Origin: Microbacterium sp.
Lineage (GTDB): Bacteria; Actinomycetota; Actinomycetes; Actinomycetales; Microbacteriaceae
NCBI GenBank assembly: GCA_029239635.1
Contig: JARBUN010000005.1
Location: 1 to 41,905 of the forward strand
Direction: 5' to 3'
DNA: 41,905 bases
Numbering within the stretch: position 1 is the stretch's first letter; each line of letters opens with the position of its first letter. Both the position numbers and the translations under genes were made by a program. Below, piece after piece: positions 1-7,976 of this stretch. The notes beneath the pieces are model-generated. The model was not told the origin of the DNA, searched no databases, and saw nothing but the letters and a program-made list of their open reading frames with translations.

Positions 1-579
1 CTTCTCGGCGTCGACGGCGTGCACCGTGAGGTTGAGGACGGTCACGCGCTCGCCACCCATACGGCCGGCCATGCGCATGCCCTTGAACACGCGGCTCGGA
101 GTCGACGAGGCGCCGATCGAGCCGGGCTTGCGGTGGTTGCGGTGCGCACCGTGAGATGCGGAGACACCCTTGAAGTTGTGACGCTTCATGACACCGGCGG
201 TGCCCTTGCCCTTGCTGGTGCCGACGACGTCGACGAGCTGGCCGGCCTCGAAGAGACCGTCGACCGTGAGCTCCTGACCGAGCGAGTAGTCCGCGGCATC
301 CGCGGTACGGACCTCGGTGAGGTGGCGGCGCGGGGTGACGCCGGCGGCCTCGAAGTGGGCCGTCAGGGGCTTGTTCACCTTGCGGGGGTCGATCTGGCCG
401 TAGCCGATCTGAACGGCGTTGTAGCCGTCCTTCTCGAGCGAGCGGAGCTGGGTCACGACGTTCGGCGCGACCTCGATGACGGTGACGGGAACGAGCTTGC
501 CGTTCTCGTCCCACACCTGGGTCATGCCGAGCTTGGTGCCGAGGAGGCCCTTGGAGATCTTGGAGTTGATGTCAGCCAT
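1..579 (-). CDS. rplC: 50S ribosomal protein L3 (partial, 3' end outside window)
   Basis: Large-subunit protein L3, an early assembly protein that binds 23S rRNA near the peptidyl-transferase centre. The first 193 codons are present and run off the left edge; the family is normally about 215 residues. The product begins [20 protein letters not shown] and contains the L3 signature stretch around [19 protein letters not shown]. The ATG at 579 starts 8 nt after the rpsJ stop, so the two genes are co-transcribed as the start of an S10-type operon. No gap or frameshift is seen in the visible part, unlike its neighbour rpsJ. Confidence 0.97.
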   Translation of the reverse strand, partial: MADINSKISKGLLGTKLGMTQVWDENGKLVPVTVIEVAPNVVTQLRSLEKDGYNAVQIGYGQIDPRKVNKPLTAHFEAAGVTPRRHLTEVRTADAADYSLGQELTVDGLFEAGQLVDVVGTSKGKGTAGVMKRHNFKGVSASHGAHRNHRKPGSIGASSTPSRVFKGMRMAGRMGGERVTVLNLTVHAVDAEK

Positions 580-587
580 GTCGAACC

Positions 588-803
588 TCAGAGCTTGATC
601 TCGATGTTGACATCGGCCGGGAGGTCGAGGCGCATCAGCGAGTCGACGGCCTTGGGCGTCGGGTCGATGATGTCGATGAGGCGCTTGTGGGTGCGCATCT
701 CGAAGTGCTCGCGGCTGTCCTTGTACTTGATCTTGCGCGCCGACGAGTCGAGCCCGGCGTGGTCGTACGACTTCAGGCGAATGCGGATCTTCTGTCCCGC
801 CAT
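588..803 (-). CDS. rpsJ: 30S ribosomal protein S10, with an internal in-frame deletion
   Basis: S10 of the 30S head, which also acts in NusB/NusG-dependent antitermination. The reading frame starts [18 protein letters not shown] and ends in the usual [10 protein letters not shown], but is only 71 residues against about 102 for the family. After SARKI the sequence jumps straight to KYKDSREH. From the family I expect about 31 residues here (roughly positions 27-57, the hairpin running to RSPH), so about 93 nt are missing at the junction between 728 and 729, and the frame is kept. Everything on either side looks normal. I take this as a sequence or assembly gap first and a real shortened S10 second. 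First gene of the S10 operon. Confidence 0.93.
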   Translation of the reverse strand: MAGQKIRIRLKSYDHAGLDSSARKIKYKDSREHFEMRTHKRLIDIIDPTPKAVDSLMRLDLPADVNIEIKL

Positions 804-928
804 TGTCTGCTCTCTCTCTTTCTCGCGTCTTACCCGACCTGGGGCATTGGACGCACGGTGGTGCTGACGCACCCTGGCACTTCCCCTCGCTCGCGCGAGA
901 GATGCTGCACCGCTGTTCAGCTGTCAAA

Positions 929-948
929 CCGGATGCCATGGCATCCGG
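929..948. repeat. Perfect 20-bp palindrome in the S10 operon leader
   Basis: Positions 929-948 read the same on both strands (two 10-base arms centred on CCATGG, no spacer). It lies in the predicted rpsJ leader, about 125 nt upstream of the rpsJ start. It could fold as an RNA hairpin or bind a dimeric protein. It also contains the GGATGCC/GGCATCC heptamer that recurs across this window, so part of the symmetry may be incidental. Confidence 0.6.
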
Positions 949-1114
949 CCCGCCCCTTGCACGCACGCGTGCGAATCCCGTGGAGGGAAGAGGGGGTTCG
1001 GTGTGGTGTTCTGCTGCCCGCGGCCCAGGACCCTGCGCATTCGCGCCGCCTGTGCACTGCCCTGACAGTGATCCTGGCGCGCGCCGAGCGCGCACCGGAA
1101 TGTGGAACTGGACT

Positions 1115-1143
1115 AGTCTACGGACCCGTCGGGCGTGTCGCAA
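1115..1143 (-). promoter_or_regulatory. Predicted promoter of the S10 operon
   Basis: On the minus strand a -35 TTGCGA (1143-1138) and a -10 TAGACT (1120-1115) are separated by exactly 17 nt. The -10 is of the TAnnnT type used by actinobacterial housekeeping sigma factors. Transcription would begin near 1108, giving a leader of about 300 nt before the rpsJ start at 803. The 804-1274 stretch holds no convincing gene: it contains this promoter, the leader with its palindrome, and the upstream region of lepB on the other strand. Confidence 0.55.
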
Positions 1144-1274
1144 ACCCGGGCGTGTCGCGCCCGGCAGATCCTCAGCATCCGGTCCCCACGGGCACGTGCG
1201 CCGTCTTCCCTATGAGGGTGAACGGCGCCCTTCGCGGCAGCACGCGCCGCCGGGCAGCGAGACAGGGGGTCGGA

Positions 1275-1997
1275 ATGCACACGCGCATGGATATCTCGGA
1301 CACGCCGTCGGCGCGGGCGCGGTGGCGGCGAGTGCGACGCTCGCCCGTCACCACATGGGTGGCGGTCCTGCTCCTGGTGGCGCTCGGGCAGCTGTTCATC
1401 GTCAAGCCGTTCCGGGTGCCGTCGGCATCGATGTCGCCGACGATCCAGACGGGCGACCGACTCCTTGCCGACCGCATCGACCTGACCTGGTCGGACCCCA
1501 CGCCGGGACAGGTCGTGGTCTTCTCTCGCCCCGAATCGTGGAAGGAGGATGCCGCATCGCCCGGCGCCCTCCGCGTGGCCGCTGGGTGGGCGGGCGATCT
1601 CCTCGGCTTCGGCCCCAGCAATCTCGACGCCCTCGTGAAGCGCGTCATCGGCGCACCGGGGACAACCGTCCGTTGCTGCACCGACGACGGCCGGGTCGAG
1701 GTCGACGGCACCGCGATCGACGAGGGCTACGTGCGCAACGACCTGCCCTTCATCGCCGGGCAGCTCGACTGCTCCAGCGTTCCGGTCTCCGCGCGGTGCT
1801 TCGCTCCGATCACCGTGCCCGAGGGCTCGTACCTGGTGATGGGCGACAACAGGGCGAACTCGTCCGATTCGGTCGCGAGGTGCCGCGGAATGACGACGGG
1901 CGACGACTGCGCGCGCTTCGTCCCGCGGGGCGACATGGTCGGCACGGTCTTCGCGATCCTGTGGCCCGTCGACAGACTGTTCTCTCCGCTCGGCTGA
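1275..1997 (+). CDS. lepB: Signal peptidase I
   Basis: Membrane-anchored serine protease (S26) that removes signal peptides from secreted proteins. The 240-residue product has one N-terminal membrane segment (about 27-44). The catalytic serine box SMSPT follows (Ser52), then the catalytic lysine in VKRVIGAPG (Lys122) and the conserved GDNRANSSDS box near 190. Cysteines at 134, 135, 166, 175, 203 and 212 lie in the outer domain, as is common in actinobacterial members, and may form disulfides. The ATG at 1275 is preceded by a G-rich ribosome-binding site at 1264-1269; a second ATG at 1287 is less well placed. It stands alone, divergent from rpsJ, and could process the secreted enzymes of the locus. 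Confidence 0.93.
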   Translation: MHTRMDISDTPSARARWRRVRRSPVTTWVAVLLLVALGQLFIVKPFRVPSASMSPTIQTGDRLLADRIDLTWSDPTPGQVVVFSRPESWKEDAASPGALRVAAGWAGDLLGFGPSNLDALVKRVIGAPGTTVRCCTDDGRVEVDGTAIDEGYVRNDLPFIAGQLDCSSVPVSARCFAPITVPEGSYLVMGDNRANSSDSVARCRGMTTGDDCARFVPRGDMVGTVFAILWPVDRLFSPLG

Positions 1998-2009
1998 CGA
2001 GCTCGCCGC

Positions 2010-2028
2010 GCGCCGCCCGCCGCGGCGC
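2010..2028. terminator. Candidate bidirectional terminator hairpin
   Basis: An all-GC 7-bp stem (2010-2016 with 2022-2028, 5-nt loop) lies between the converging lepB and the small gene at 2069-2284. There is no T-run, which is common in high-GC Actinobacteria. Hairpins of this size arise easily at this GC content, so support is modest. Confidence 0.35.
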
Positions 2029-2068
2029 CGACCCGCAGGAGAATGGCGTCGCGGCGGGAATGCGTGCG

Positions 2069-2284
2069 TCAGGCGTTTCCGATGTGCTTGTCGACGTTCT
2101 GTCGGACCTCATCGACCTTGGTGTGCTGCTCCGCCGGAACGACCTTCTTGATCGCGTCCGCCGCGCCGTCGAGGATCTTGTCGCTGACCTCCTCGGCTTT
2201 CTCGCTTTTGAGGGCTTCATCGATCTTGTCGCGATTCTCGTCCAGGAGCTTCTTGCCCTTGTTGATGATGTCGTCCACACCCAT
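2069..2284 (-). CDS. Small helical protein resembling the MT0933/Rv0909-type antitoxin family
   Basis: A 71-residue, charged, lysine-rich protein (MGVDDIINKGKKLLDENRDK...) predicted to be almost entirely helical, with no membrane segment. The start pattern and composition match what I recall of the small actinobacterial family annotated as Rv0909-like antitoxin (PF14013), whose members are often found without a toxin. The ATG at 2284 follows a GGGAG ribosome-binding site; a longer upstream extension of the frame lacks one. No toxin gene is adjacent: the neighbours are lepB (convergent) and a DUF4012 gene 138 nt upstream. A stress-response or structural role is as likely as an antitoxin role. 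Confidence 0.75.
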   Translation of the reverse strand: MGVDDIINKGKKLLDENRDKIDEALKSEKAEEVSDKILDGAADAIKKVVPAEQHTKVDEVRQNVDKHIGNA

Positions 2285-2422
2285 GTGCGTCTCCCTCGTA
2301 GACCACGAAGCGGCGAGGTGCCGCCGTGCCGCCATTGTCTCGGAGGCACCTCCCCCGAGGAAAGCCCTGGCCGGCGGGGGCCGGAGTGCGTTACGGCGAA
2401 CGGACGAAACCCACGACGGATC

Positions 2423-4318
2423 TCAACCGGGCAGGCCCGCGAGCAGCGGGGCGCACGACTCGTCGATAGTGACGGGGGTGTCGGATGCGGTAGGCGTGTG
2501 ACGCAGGTCCAGTGGACCCAACGGGCCGCCGGGTAGCTGAACGGTGTACGAGACACTCCTCGTCTCGTCCTGGCCGAGGGTGACCATGCGGCTCTCCCCC
2601 GTATTGCCGTTCTCGTTACCGCTTCGCGACAGGGAGGGGATGTCGCCGTCGGCGGGGTCCATCCCGGTGATGGTGGCCCCGGGAGGTGCGAAGAACAATG
2701 TGTCGAGCATCATGGTCGTTCTCGGCAGACCCCAGTTCGGATTGCGGGCTCCGAGAGTGTAGGCATTCGTGATGTCGTCGGTGATGCCGTTGTGCATCTT
2801 CATCGAGACCGAAACCGTCCGCGCATCGGCGTTGCACGTCGCTGAAACCTCGGTGGCGAGATGGTATTCGAGCTTGCTGATGCTGAAGTCGTTCAGGTAG
2901 ATACCCAGCTGCGTCGACGTCGCGTTGTCAGCGCGCAGCGCTCCGTCGAGCCCCGTCTCGGTGACCAGGGCCTGCGCCTGGTCGTCGGCGAACCACATGT
3001 TGATCCGCTGCTCCTGCGCGCTGCGCGTGAGCTGATCGAACATCGCGATCGGGTTCCAATCGCCGCTTGTGAGACGGGAGAAAACAGAGGACGAGACCTG
3101 GGCGAAGAACTCGTCGGAAGAGCGACCATTGTCGCCGCGGTCCCCGAAGCGCTGGTAGGCGTCGCTGAGGACGAGCTTGACCGCGTTCTCCGCCGTGATC
3201 TGCTCACCGTCGGGCAGGTCGACCGGGCCGGTGACCTCGAGCATGTGCGACAGCACGACCGGGTCGATCGAGATCACGCCGTCGAACCGCGAACCGTCCG
3301 TGCGATCCCAGAGAGCTTCGAACAGGCGCGCGGTGGTCGGAAAGTCAGGTGTGAAGGTGTAGTCCTGCGAGTAGCGGGTGAACGTATCCGGGTAGAGCGA
3401 CCGTGTGCCTTCGGGTAGGTCGACGAACGAGTCGCCCGCTAGACCGGCGGCATAAAAAGCCATGGAGTCTGCCTGCTCTTTGAGCTCCATCCGCCCGTTA
3501 TCGACGACGAGCACGCTCGACGCGGCGGGGTTGCCTCCGGTGGCACGGATCTCGGCGTTGTTCTGGAAGAGCACGAGATACGTGCGCGGACCATCGCCAC
3601 CCGCCGCCCCCAGCAGGGAAGGGAGGTACTTCTGCACGATCGCGAGCGAGGGCGCCGCTTGATCGACGATCTGCGCCACCTGATCGAGGGGTTCGGTTAC
3701 GAGAGGTAGAAGACCGTTTCGGTCGATTCCGTCGGTCACCACCTTCGCATCGGCGAAGGCCGAGGTGATCTCCGGGAGCGAGCCTTCAGCCTGCCGGAAC
3801 GGCTCGAGGTCGATGCCGCCACCTTCGATGGCCAAGGAGGAAAAGTCGGATGCAGTCAGCAGAGCCACCGTCGGCGGCAACGCGCGCTGGGTCAGATCAC
3901 GAGTCATCGCGGTCAGCTTCTGCACCGCTTGGGTGTTCTCCCTAACCAGGGGGATGGAGGATGCCAAGTCCCACAGTGGCCCCGAGGATCCGGCATCCGC
4001 TCGCTCGGTGAGTTCGAGCACCTCTCCCGAGACCTGATTCAGACCGTTGATGTCTCGTCCGGCCACGATCTGCGGGACGAACGTCAACTTCGTCTGTGCG
4101 CTCAGCAGATCGGTTCGGACGACGCCGGCCTGCTGCAGGAAGGCAAGCGAGACAGCCGCGACGAGGCAGACCGCGAAACCGAGGACACCCACGGTCCAGC
4201 CGACCATCGTTCCCGCGAGGCGACGTCGCGGGTGTTCGACCGGAGTGGGCTCCGTCGACGAACGGCGGCGGCGCAGCGGGGGCTCGGACGCGGTCGGCGC
4301 GGAGGAAGAGTCGGTCAT
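2423..4318 (-). CDS. DUF4012 domain membrane protein, copy 1
   Basis: A 631-residue membrane-anchored extracytoplasmic protein of the DUF4012 family, whose biochemical function is unknown but which recurs in Gram-positive polysaccharide loci. A short basic cytoplasmic N-terminus precedes one membrane segment (about 39-62); the rest is predicted outside the cell. Family-like blocks shared with the second copy at 30646-32412 include LFQNNAEIRATGG, the SQDYTFTPDF region and VISIDPVVLSHMLEVTGPV. It overlaps the upstream gene by ATGA, so the two are translationally coupled. Comparison with envelope polymer-attachment enzymes is only a guess from context. Confidence 0.88.
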   Translation of the reverse strand: MTDSSSAPTASEPPLRRRRSSTEPTPVEHPRRRLAGTMVGWTVGVLGFAVCLVAAVSLAFLQQAGVVRTDLLSAQTKLTFVPQIVAGRDINGLNQVSGEVLELTERADAGSSGPLWDLASSIPLVRENTQAVQKLTAMTRDLTQRALPPTVALLTASDFSSLAIEGGGIDLEPFRQAEGSLPEITSAFADAKVVTDGIDRNGLLPLVTEPLDQVAQIVDQAAPSLAIVQKYLPSLLGAAGGDGPRTYLVLFQNNAEIRATGGNPAASSVLVVDNGRMELKEQADSMAFYAAGLAGDSFVDLPEGTRSLYPDTFTRYSQDYTFTPDFPTTARLFEALWDRTDGSRFDGVISIDPVVLSHMLEVTGPVDLPDGEQITAENAVKLVLSDAYQRFGDRGDNGRSSDEFFAQVSSSVFSRLTSGDWNPIAMFDQLTRSAQEQRINMWFADDQAQALVTETGLDGALRADNATSTQLGIYLNDFSISKLEYHLATEVSATCNADARTVSVSMKMHNGITDDITNAYTLGARNPNWGLPRTTMMLDTLFFAPPGATITGMDPADGDIPSLSRSGNENGNTGESRMVTLGQDETRSVSYTVQLPGGPLGPLDLRHTPTASDTPVTIDESCAPLLAGLPG

Positions 4319-5640
4319 CCCGGGAATTCTCCTGTGCCGCCGTTCGCCGGCGGTTCGGTGAACGTCGGCTGAGGTTCCGGTTCCGGTTCCGGTTCCGTGG
4401 TCGGGTCCGGCGTCGGCTCCGGCGCGGGCGGGGTCGTCGGGTCGGTCGTCGGCGGATCGGACGGCTGCGGGTTCGACGGCTGCTGCTGGTTGCGGGACGG
4501 CGGATCGCTTTCGCGCTGGGGAGTGCGGGAGCGTTCGTCCTCTTCTTCGGCGGCGCGGAGCTCGAGGACCCGGGTGTTCTCGGCACGCAGCGCGTCGAGC
4601 GCGCTCGCGAACGTCGGCATCTCGGCGAGGCCGTCGCCTCCGGCCAGCTGCGCGGCGCGCACACGGCTCGCCGCTTCCGTCACCGCGGTCCGGAAGCTGT
4701 CGGCGGCGGCATCGTTGCGCGCGACCTCTGCGGCGGCACCGGCTTCGATCGCCGAGCCGACGTTGCGCAGTTCGTTGCGGAAGGCGTCCAAGGCCGATAC
4801 GACCACCGCGCGCGCCTCGCGCACCTGGGACACCATCGGCTGCAGTGCTTCACGCGCGATGCGCACGTCATCGATCGCTTCTGCCACCTGCGTGAGCGAC
4901 TTCTCGTCGACTGCCGCCCGGTTGTACTCGGGGACGGAGACGCTCTTGGCTGTACCCGCCACGCTCACGAGCGTGGCGCGGGCGCGACTAGCCGAGTCGA
5001 GCACGCCCTGGTCGACCCGTCCTTGGAGAGTTGCCAGAACGCCTTCACTGGATGCCGCGATGGTGTTGGACTCCGTCAGCGTCGCGGTGTAGAGGTCCGC
5101 AGCCGTTTGGAGCACCTGGGTCTCGTTACGGAGTTCGGCTTCGCGCTCGCGAAGGCTGATCATGGCGTCATCGGCGGGATTGGTGGTCGCTCGCTGGACC
5201 ACTGCGAACGTGGCCGTTCCGGCAAGCAGAACGATCGCGAGCACGGCGATCGCGACGCTGGCGAGATTCACCGCTCCGGCTCGACGCCGACCGTTGAAGA
5301 GGGGACGCCGACCCGGCTGAGAGAGCTCCGGGGCCAGCCACCCGGTATCCGACCCGCTGTTGCTGACCAGAGCCGAAAGTGATTGCGACGCGGAATCGCG
5401 GCGCGAGCGGCGCCCCGGCTCGTCTCCCCCGACGAGCGCGCGAAGGTCGACCGCCGGAGCCGCCTCCGTTTCGGCGGGAGCGCCCACGAGTCCGGTCAGC
5501 GCCTCCAAAAAGGGTTCCGCGTTCTTACTTTGCGCTTCGGGCTCGCCCACGAGACGACGCAAATCACGACCGGGATCTCCGGACGGCACGGGCGCATCGG
5601 ATTGCGCCGTCGGCGCAAACAACGTGCTGAGGTCGTTCAT
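4315..5640 (-). CDS. Single-pass membrane protein with LxxLV repeats, coiled coil and proline-rich tail (unknown function)
   Basis: I do not recognise this 441-residue protein. The N-terminal 120 residues are cytoplasmic by topology. They carry five short L-x-x-L repeats, four continuing into V: DLSTLF (3-8), DLRRLVG (26-32), ALTGLVG (47-53), DLRALVG (65-71), SLSALVS (87-93). A membrane segment spans about 124-148. Next comes a long Ala/Glu/Arg-rich helical region (about 155-365) likely to be coiled coil, then a Pro/Thr/Glu-rich tail suited to crossing the cell wall. Translation is coupled to the DUF4012 gene by ATGA. The ATG at 5640 has a GGAG site 5 nt upstream. It is likely a partner or scaffold for the DUF4012 protein. 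Confidence 0.8.
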   Translation of the reverse strand: MNDLSTLFAPTAQSDAPVPSGDPGRDLRRLVGEPEAQSKNAEPFLEALTGLVGAPAETEAAPAVDLRALVGGDEPGRRSRRDSASQSLSALVSNSGSDTGWLAPELSQPGRRPLFNGRRRAGAVNLASVAIAVLAIVLLAGTATFAVVQRATTNPADDAMISLREREAELRNETQVLQTAADLYTATLTESNTIAASSEGVLATLQGRVDQGVLDSASRARATLVSVAGTAKSVSVPEYNRAAVDEKSLTQVAEAIDDVRIAREALQPMVSQVREARAVVVSALDAFRNELRNVGSAIEAGAAAEVARNDAAADSFRTAVTEAASRVRAAQLAGGDGLAEMPTFASALDALRAENTRVLELRAAEEEDERSRTPQRESDPPSRNQQQPSNPQPSDPPTTDPTTPPAPEPTPDPTTEPEPEPEPQPTFTEPPANGGTGEFPG

Positions 5641-5661
5641 GAGGTCTCCGGCGCATCAAAG

Positions 5662-5749
5662 CGCATTTCGATGAATGTCGTAGGGTAGGTCACGGGGCGC
5701 CTGCGCGGCACGACCGTCAAGGGAAGACTACCTTGGAGATCGAAATGCG
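5662..5749. promoter_or_regulatory. Divergent control region with an 11-bp inverted repeat
   Basis: The 155-nt space between the divergent starts at 5640 and 5796 is more AT-rich than its surroundings. It contains an exact inverted repeat: CGCATTTCGAT at 5662-5672 and its reverse complement at 5739-5749, with centres about 77 nt apart. Each arm lies near one of the two genes, which would suit a regulator binding two half-sites to control both directions. I could not place convincing -35/-10 pairs. Confidence 0.45.
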
Positions 5750-5795
5750 TATTCTTGCGGCTTCCTGTGCTCTTTAATCAGCGAATGGACGAGGC

Positions 5796-7217
5796 TTGGA
5801 ACTGCGCGACTATCTTCGGATTCTGCACCGCAACTGGATTCTCATCCTGGCGTTGACTGTTCTCGGCGGAGCGGGCGCCTTCGGGTGGTCGCTCGTCCAG
5901 GCACCCAGCTACGAGGCGAGCACTCAGTTGTACGTTTCGGTGCGGTCAGACAGCTCCGGTGTGAGCGAACTGGCCCAGGGCACGAGCTTCGCGCGGCAGG
6001 CCGTCGTCAGCTTCGTCGACGTGGTCGACAGCGCGATCGTGCTGGACCGGGTGATCGACGACCTCAACCTCAAGACCACTGCACAGCAACTTGCTTCGAC
6101 GATCGACGCATCTTCACCGCAGAACTCGGTGATCATCACCGTGAAAGTGTCCAATCCCGACGCAGAGCTCGCGGCATCCATCGCCAATTCGGTGGGGAGC
6201 AACTTCGCCGAGGTCGTGGTGAATCAGCTTGAGAAGCCCGAGGGCGAGACCGCGAGCCTCGTGCGCGTCGAGACAATCGAGCCCGCCCTCGTCCCCACAA
6301 GCCCGGCGTCGCCGCGCACGCCGTTGAACGTTGCTCTGGGCATCGCCCTAGGCATTGCGATCGGCCTTGGCGTGGCCGTGCTGCGTTCGGTCCTCGACAC
6401 CCGGATCCACTCGCTTCATGACATCGAGATGGCGACCGAGGCACCCGTGCTTGGCGGTATCGCGCTGGACCCCGACGCGAAGAAGCGTCCGCTCATCGTC
6501 CACGCGGATCCGAAGAACCCGCGTGCCGAATCCTTCCGCAGCCTTCGAACGAACTTGCAGTTCGTCGATGTCGACGGCTCGTCTCGATCGTTTGTGGTGT
6601 CGAGCTCGGGCCCCGGCGAAGGAAAGTCGACCACGACGGCGAACCTCGCGATCGCCCTGGCAGAGACCGGAGCGCGTGTCGCGCTCGTCGACGGCGACCT
6701 CCGCCTTCCGCGCGTTGCGGACTACATGGGCATCGAGGGCGGCGTCGGCCTCACCGATGTGCTGATCGGCCGCGCCGAGCTCGTCGACGTCCTCCAGCAG
6801 TGGGGTACCGGCAAGCTCTTCGTCCTGCCTTCGGGTCGGACGCCCCCGAACCCCTCCGAACTCCTGGGCAGCCAGGCCATGCAGCGGACGCTGCAGGCGC
6901 TCGAGGGCGCCTTCGACTACGTGCTCATCGACGCTCCCCCGATCCTCGTCGTCACGGACGCCGCCGTCGTTTCGCGCTTCACCAGCGGCGTGCTCATGAT
7001 CGCCGCTTCGGGCACCACGAAGAAGCCCCAGCTCACCGCCGCTGTCGACAAGCTCGACGCGATCGGCAGCCGGTTGTTCGGCGTCATCGTGACGATGCTC
7101 CCGACCAAAGGTCCCGACAGCTACTCGTACGGCTCCTACGCCTATGCGGAGTCCACCGCGGATGCCTCCCCGCAGACGCGCTCGAGGCGCAAGGACAAGA
7201 AGGAGAAGAAGGCGTGA
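5796..7217 (+). CDS. Wzz / BY-kinase fusion: polysaccharide co-polymerase and tyrosine autokinase
   Basis: A 473-residue fusion controlling polymer chain length and export. The N-terminal Wzz-like part has membrane segments at about 14-34 and 176-196 around an outer domain. The cytoplasmic kinase part has Walker A GPGEGKST (272-279, Lys277), Walker A' ALVDGDLR (296-303) and Walker B VLIDAPP (376-382). A C-terminal tyrosine group lies at about 443-450 (SYSYGSYAY), the expected autophosphorylation site, followed by a basic tail. Actinobacteria usually keep both halves in one chain, as here. The start is a TTG; no in-frame ATG gives the expected N-terminus. The next gene, its likely phosphatase, overlaps the stop. 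Confidence 0.92.
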   Translation: MELRDYLRILHRNWILILALTVLGGAGAFGWSLVQAPSYEASTQLYVSVRSDSSGVSELAQGTSFARQAVVSFVDVVDSAIVLDRVIDDLNLKTTAQQLASTIDASSPQNSVIITVKVSNPDAELAASIANSVGSNFAEVVVNQLEKPEGETASLVRVETIEPALVPTSPASPRTPLNVALGIALGIAIGLGVAVLRSVLDTRIHSLHDIEMATEAPVLGGIALDPDAKKRPLIVHADPKNPRAESFRSLRTNLQFVDVDGSSRSFVVSSSGPGEGKSTTTANLAIALAETGARVALVDGDLRLPRVADYMGIEGGVGLTDVLIGRAELVDVLQQWGTGKLFVLPSGRTPPNPSELLGSQAMQRTLQALEGAFDYVLIDAPPILVVTDAAVVSRFTSGVLMIAASGTTKKPQLTAAVDKLDAIGSRLFGVIVTMLPTKGPDSYSYGSYAYAESTADASPQTRSRRKDKKEKKA

Positions 7218-7795
7218 CCTTCCGTATCCTCACCGTGTGCACGGGCAACGTCTGCCGGTCTCCTTCGGCGGAGCTGATCCTCGCGCGCGAGCTTTCCGCC
7301 CTGGAGGGCGTCGAGGTGTCGAGCGCGGGGACGGGTGCTCTCGTGGGCGACGGCATCCCGGATCCCGGTCTGCGGCTCCTCGCCGGCGCGGGCATCGACG
7401 GGACGTCGCACCACGCGCGCCAGCTCACGCCCGCTCTGGTGCAAGAGTCCGATCTCATCCTCGCCATGGCGCGTGAGCACCGCCGCACCATCGTCGAGCT
7501 CGTCCCGGCTGCGACCCGCCGCACCTTCACGGTTCGCGAGCTCGCTCGAGTCGTCGAGCACGTCGACGATTTCGTCGCGGAGGGCGAGTACGCGAATGCC
7601 GCCGCGCGGATGCGCGCTGCCGTCCTGTATGCGGCCGGTCGGCGAGGACTCGTGCCCCAACCGGCCGATCCGGAGGAACTGGACGTCACCGATCCTTACC
7701 GACGCTCCGACGAGACATACCAGCTCTCGTACTCCCAAGTCGAGCCGGCGGCGACGGCGGTGGGCGCATACCTCGCCCGCGCCGCACAGGCCTGA
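7214..7795 (+). CDS. Low-molecular-weight protein tyrosine phosphatase
   Basis: A cytoplasmic phosphatase of 193 residues, expected to dephosphorylate the tyrosine tail of the kinase encoded just upstream (Wzb-type role). The P-loop C-x5-R is complete: CTGNVCRS with Cys9 and Arg15. The general acid is in DVTDPY (Asp160). The product is longer than the usual 150 or so residues because of an insert of about 30 residues around 118-148. The GTG start overlaps the kinase TGA (GTGA), so the two are translated in a fixed ratio. Confidence 0.93.
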   Translation: MTFRILTVCTGNVCRSPSAELILARELSALEGVEVSSAGTGALVGDGIPDPGLRLLAGAGIDGTSHHARQLTPALVQESDLILAMAREHRRTIVELVPAATRRTFTVRELARVVEHVDDFVAEGEYANAAARMRAAVLYAAGRRGLVPQPADPEELDVTDPYRRSDETYQLSYSQVEPAATAVGAYLARAAQA

Positions 7796-7976
7796 CGAAA
7801 CATCCTGCACACCTGCCCGTGACACGTCGATCGAGCCGGACTGTTACTGTTCGAGCCACATTCGCGTGCGGCGGGGGCGCGCAGCGCAGAAAGGGCACAG
7901 CTTGTTCTTGTTCGTCATTGCCGTGCCGCCGCTATCCCCCTGACCCCGCTCGGTTCCACAACCCTGGAGAATCCTC

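Noticed and set aside
2069..2284. A toxin-antitoxin pair
   Set aside because: The small protein resembles an antitoxin family, but no toxin-like gene lies next to it on either side.
803..2536. Plus-strand frame of 577 codons across the rpsJ-lepB region
   Set aside because: It overlaps lepB in another frame, has no recognisable domain and has a biased composition expected of a high-GC shadow frame.
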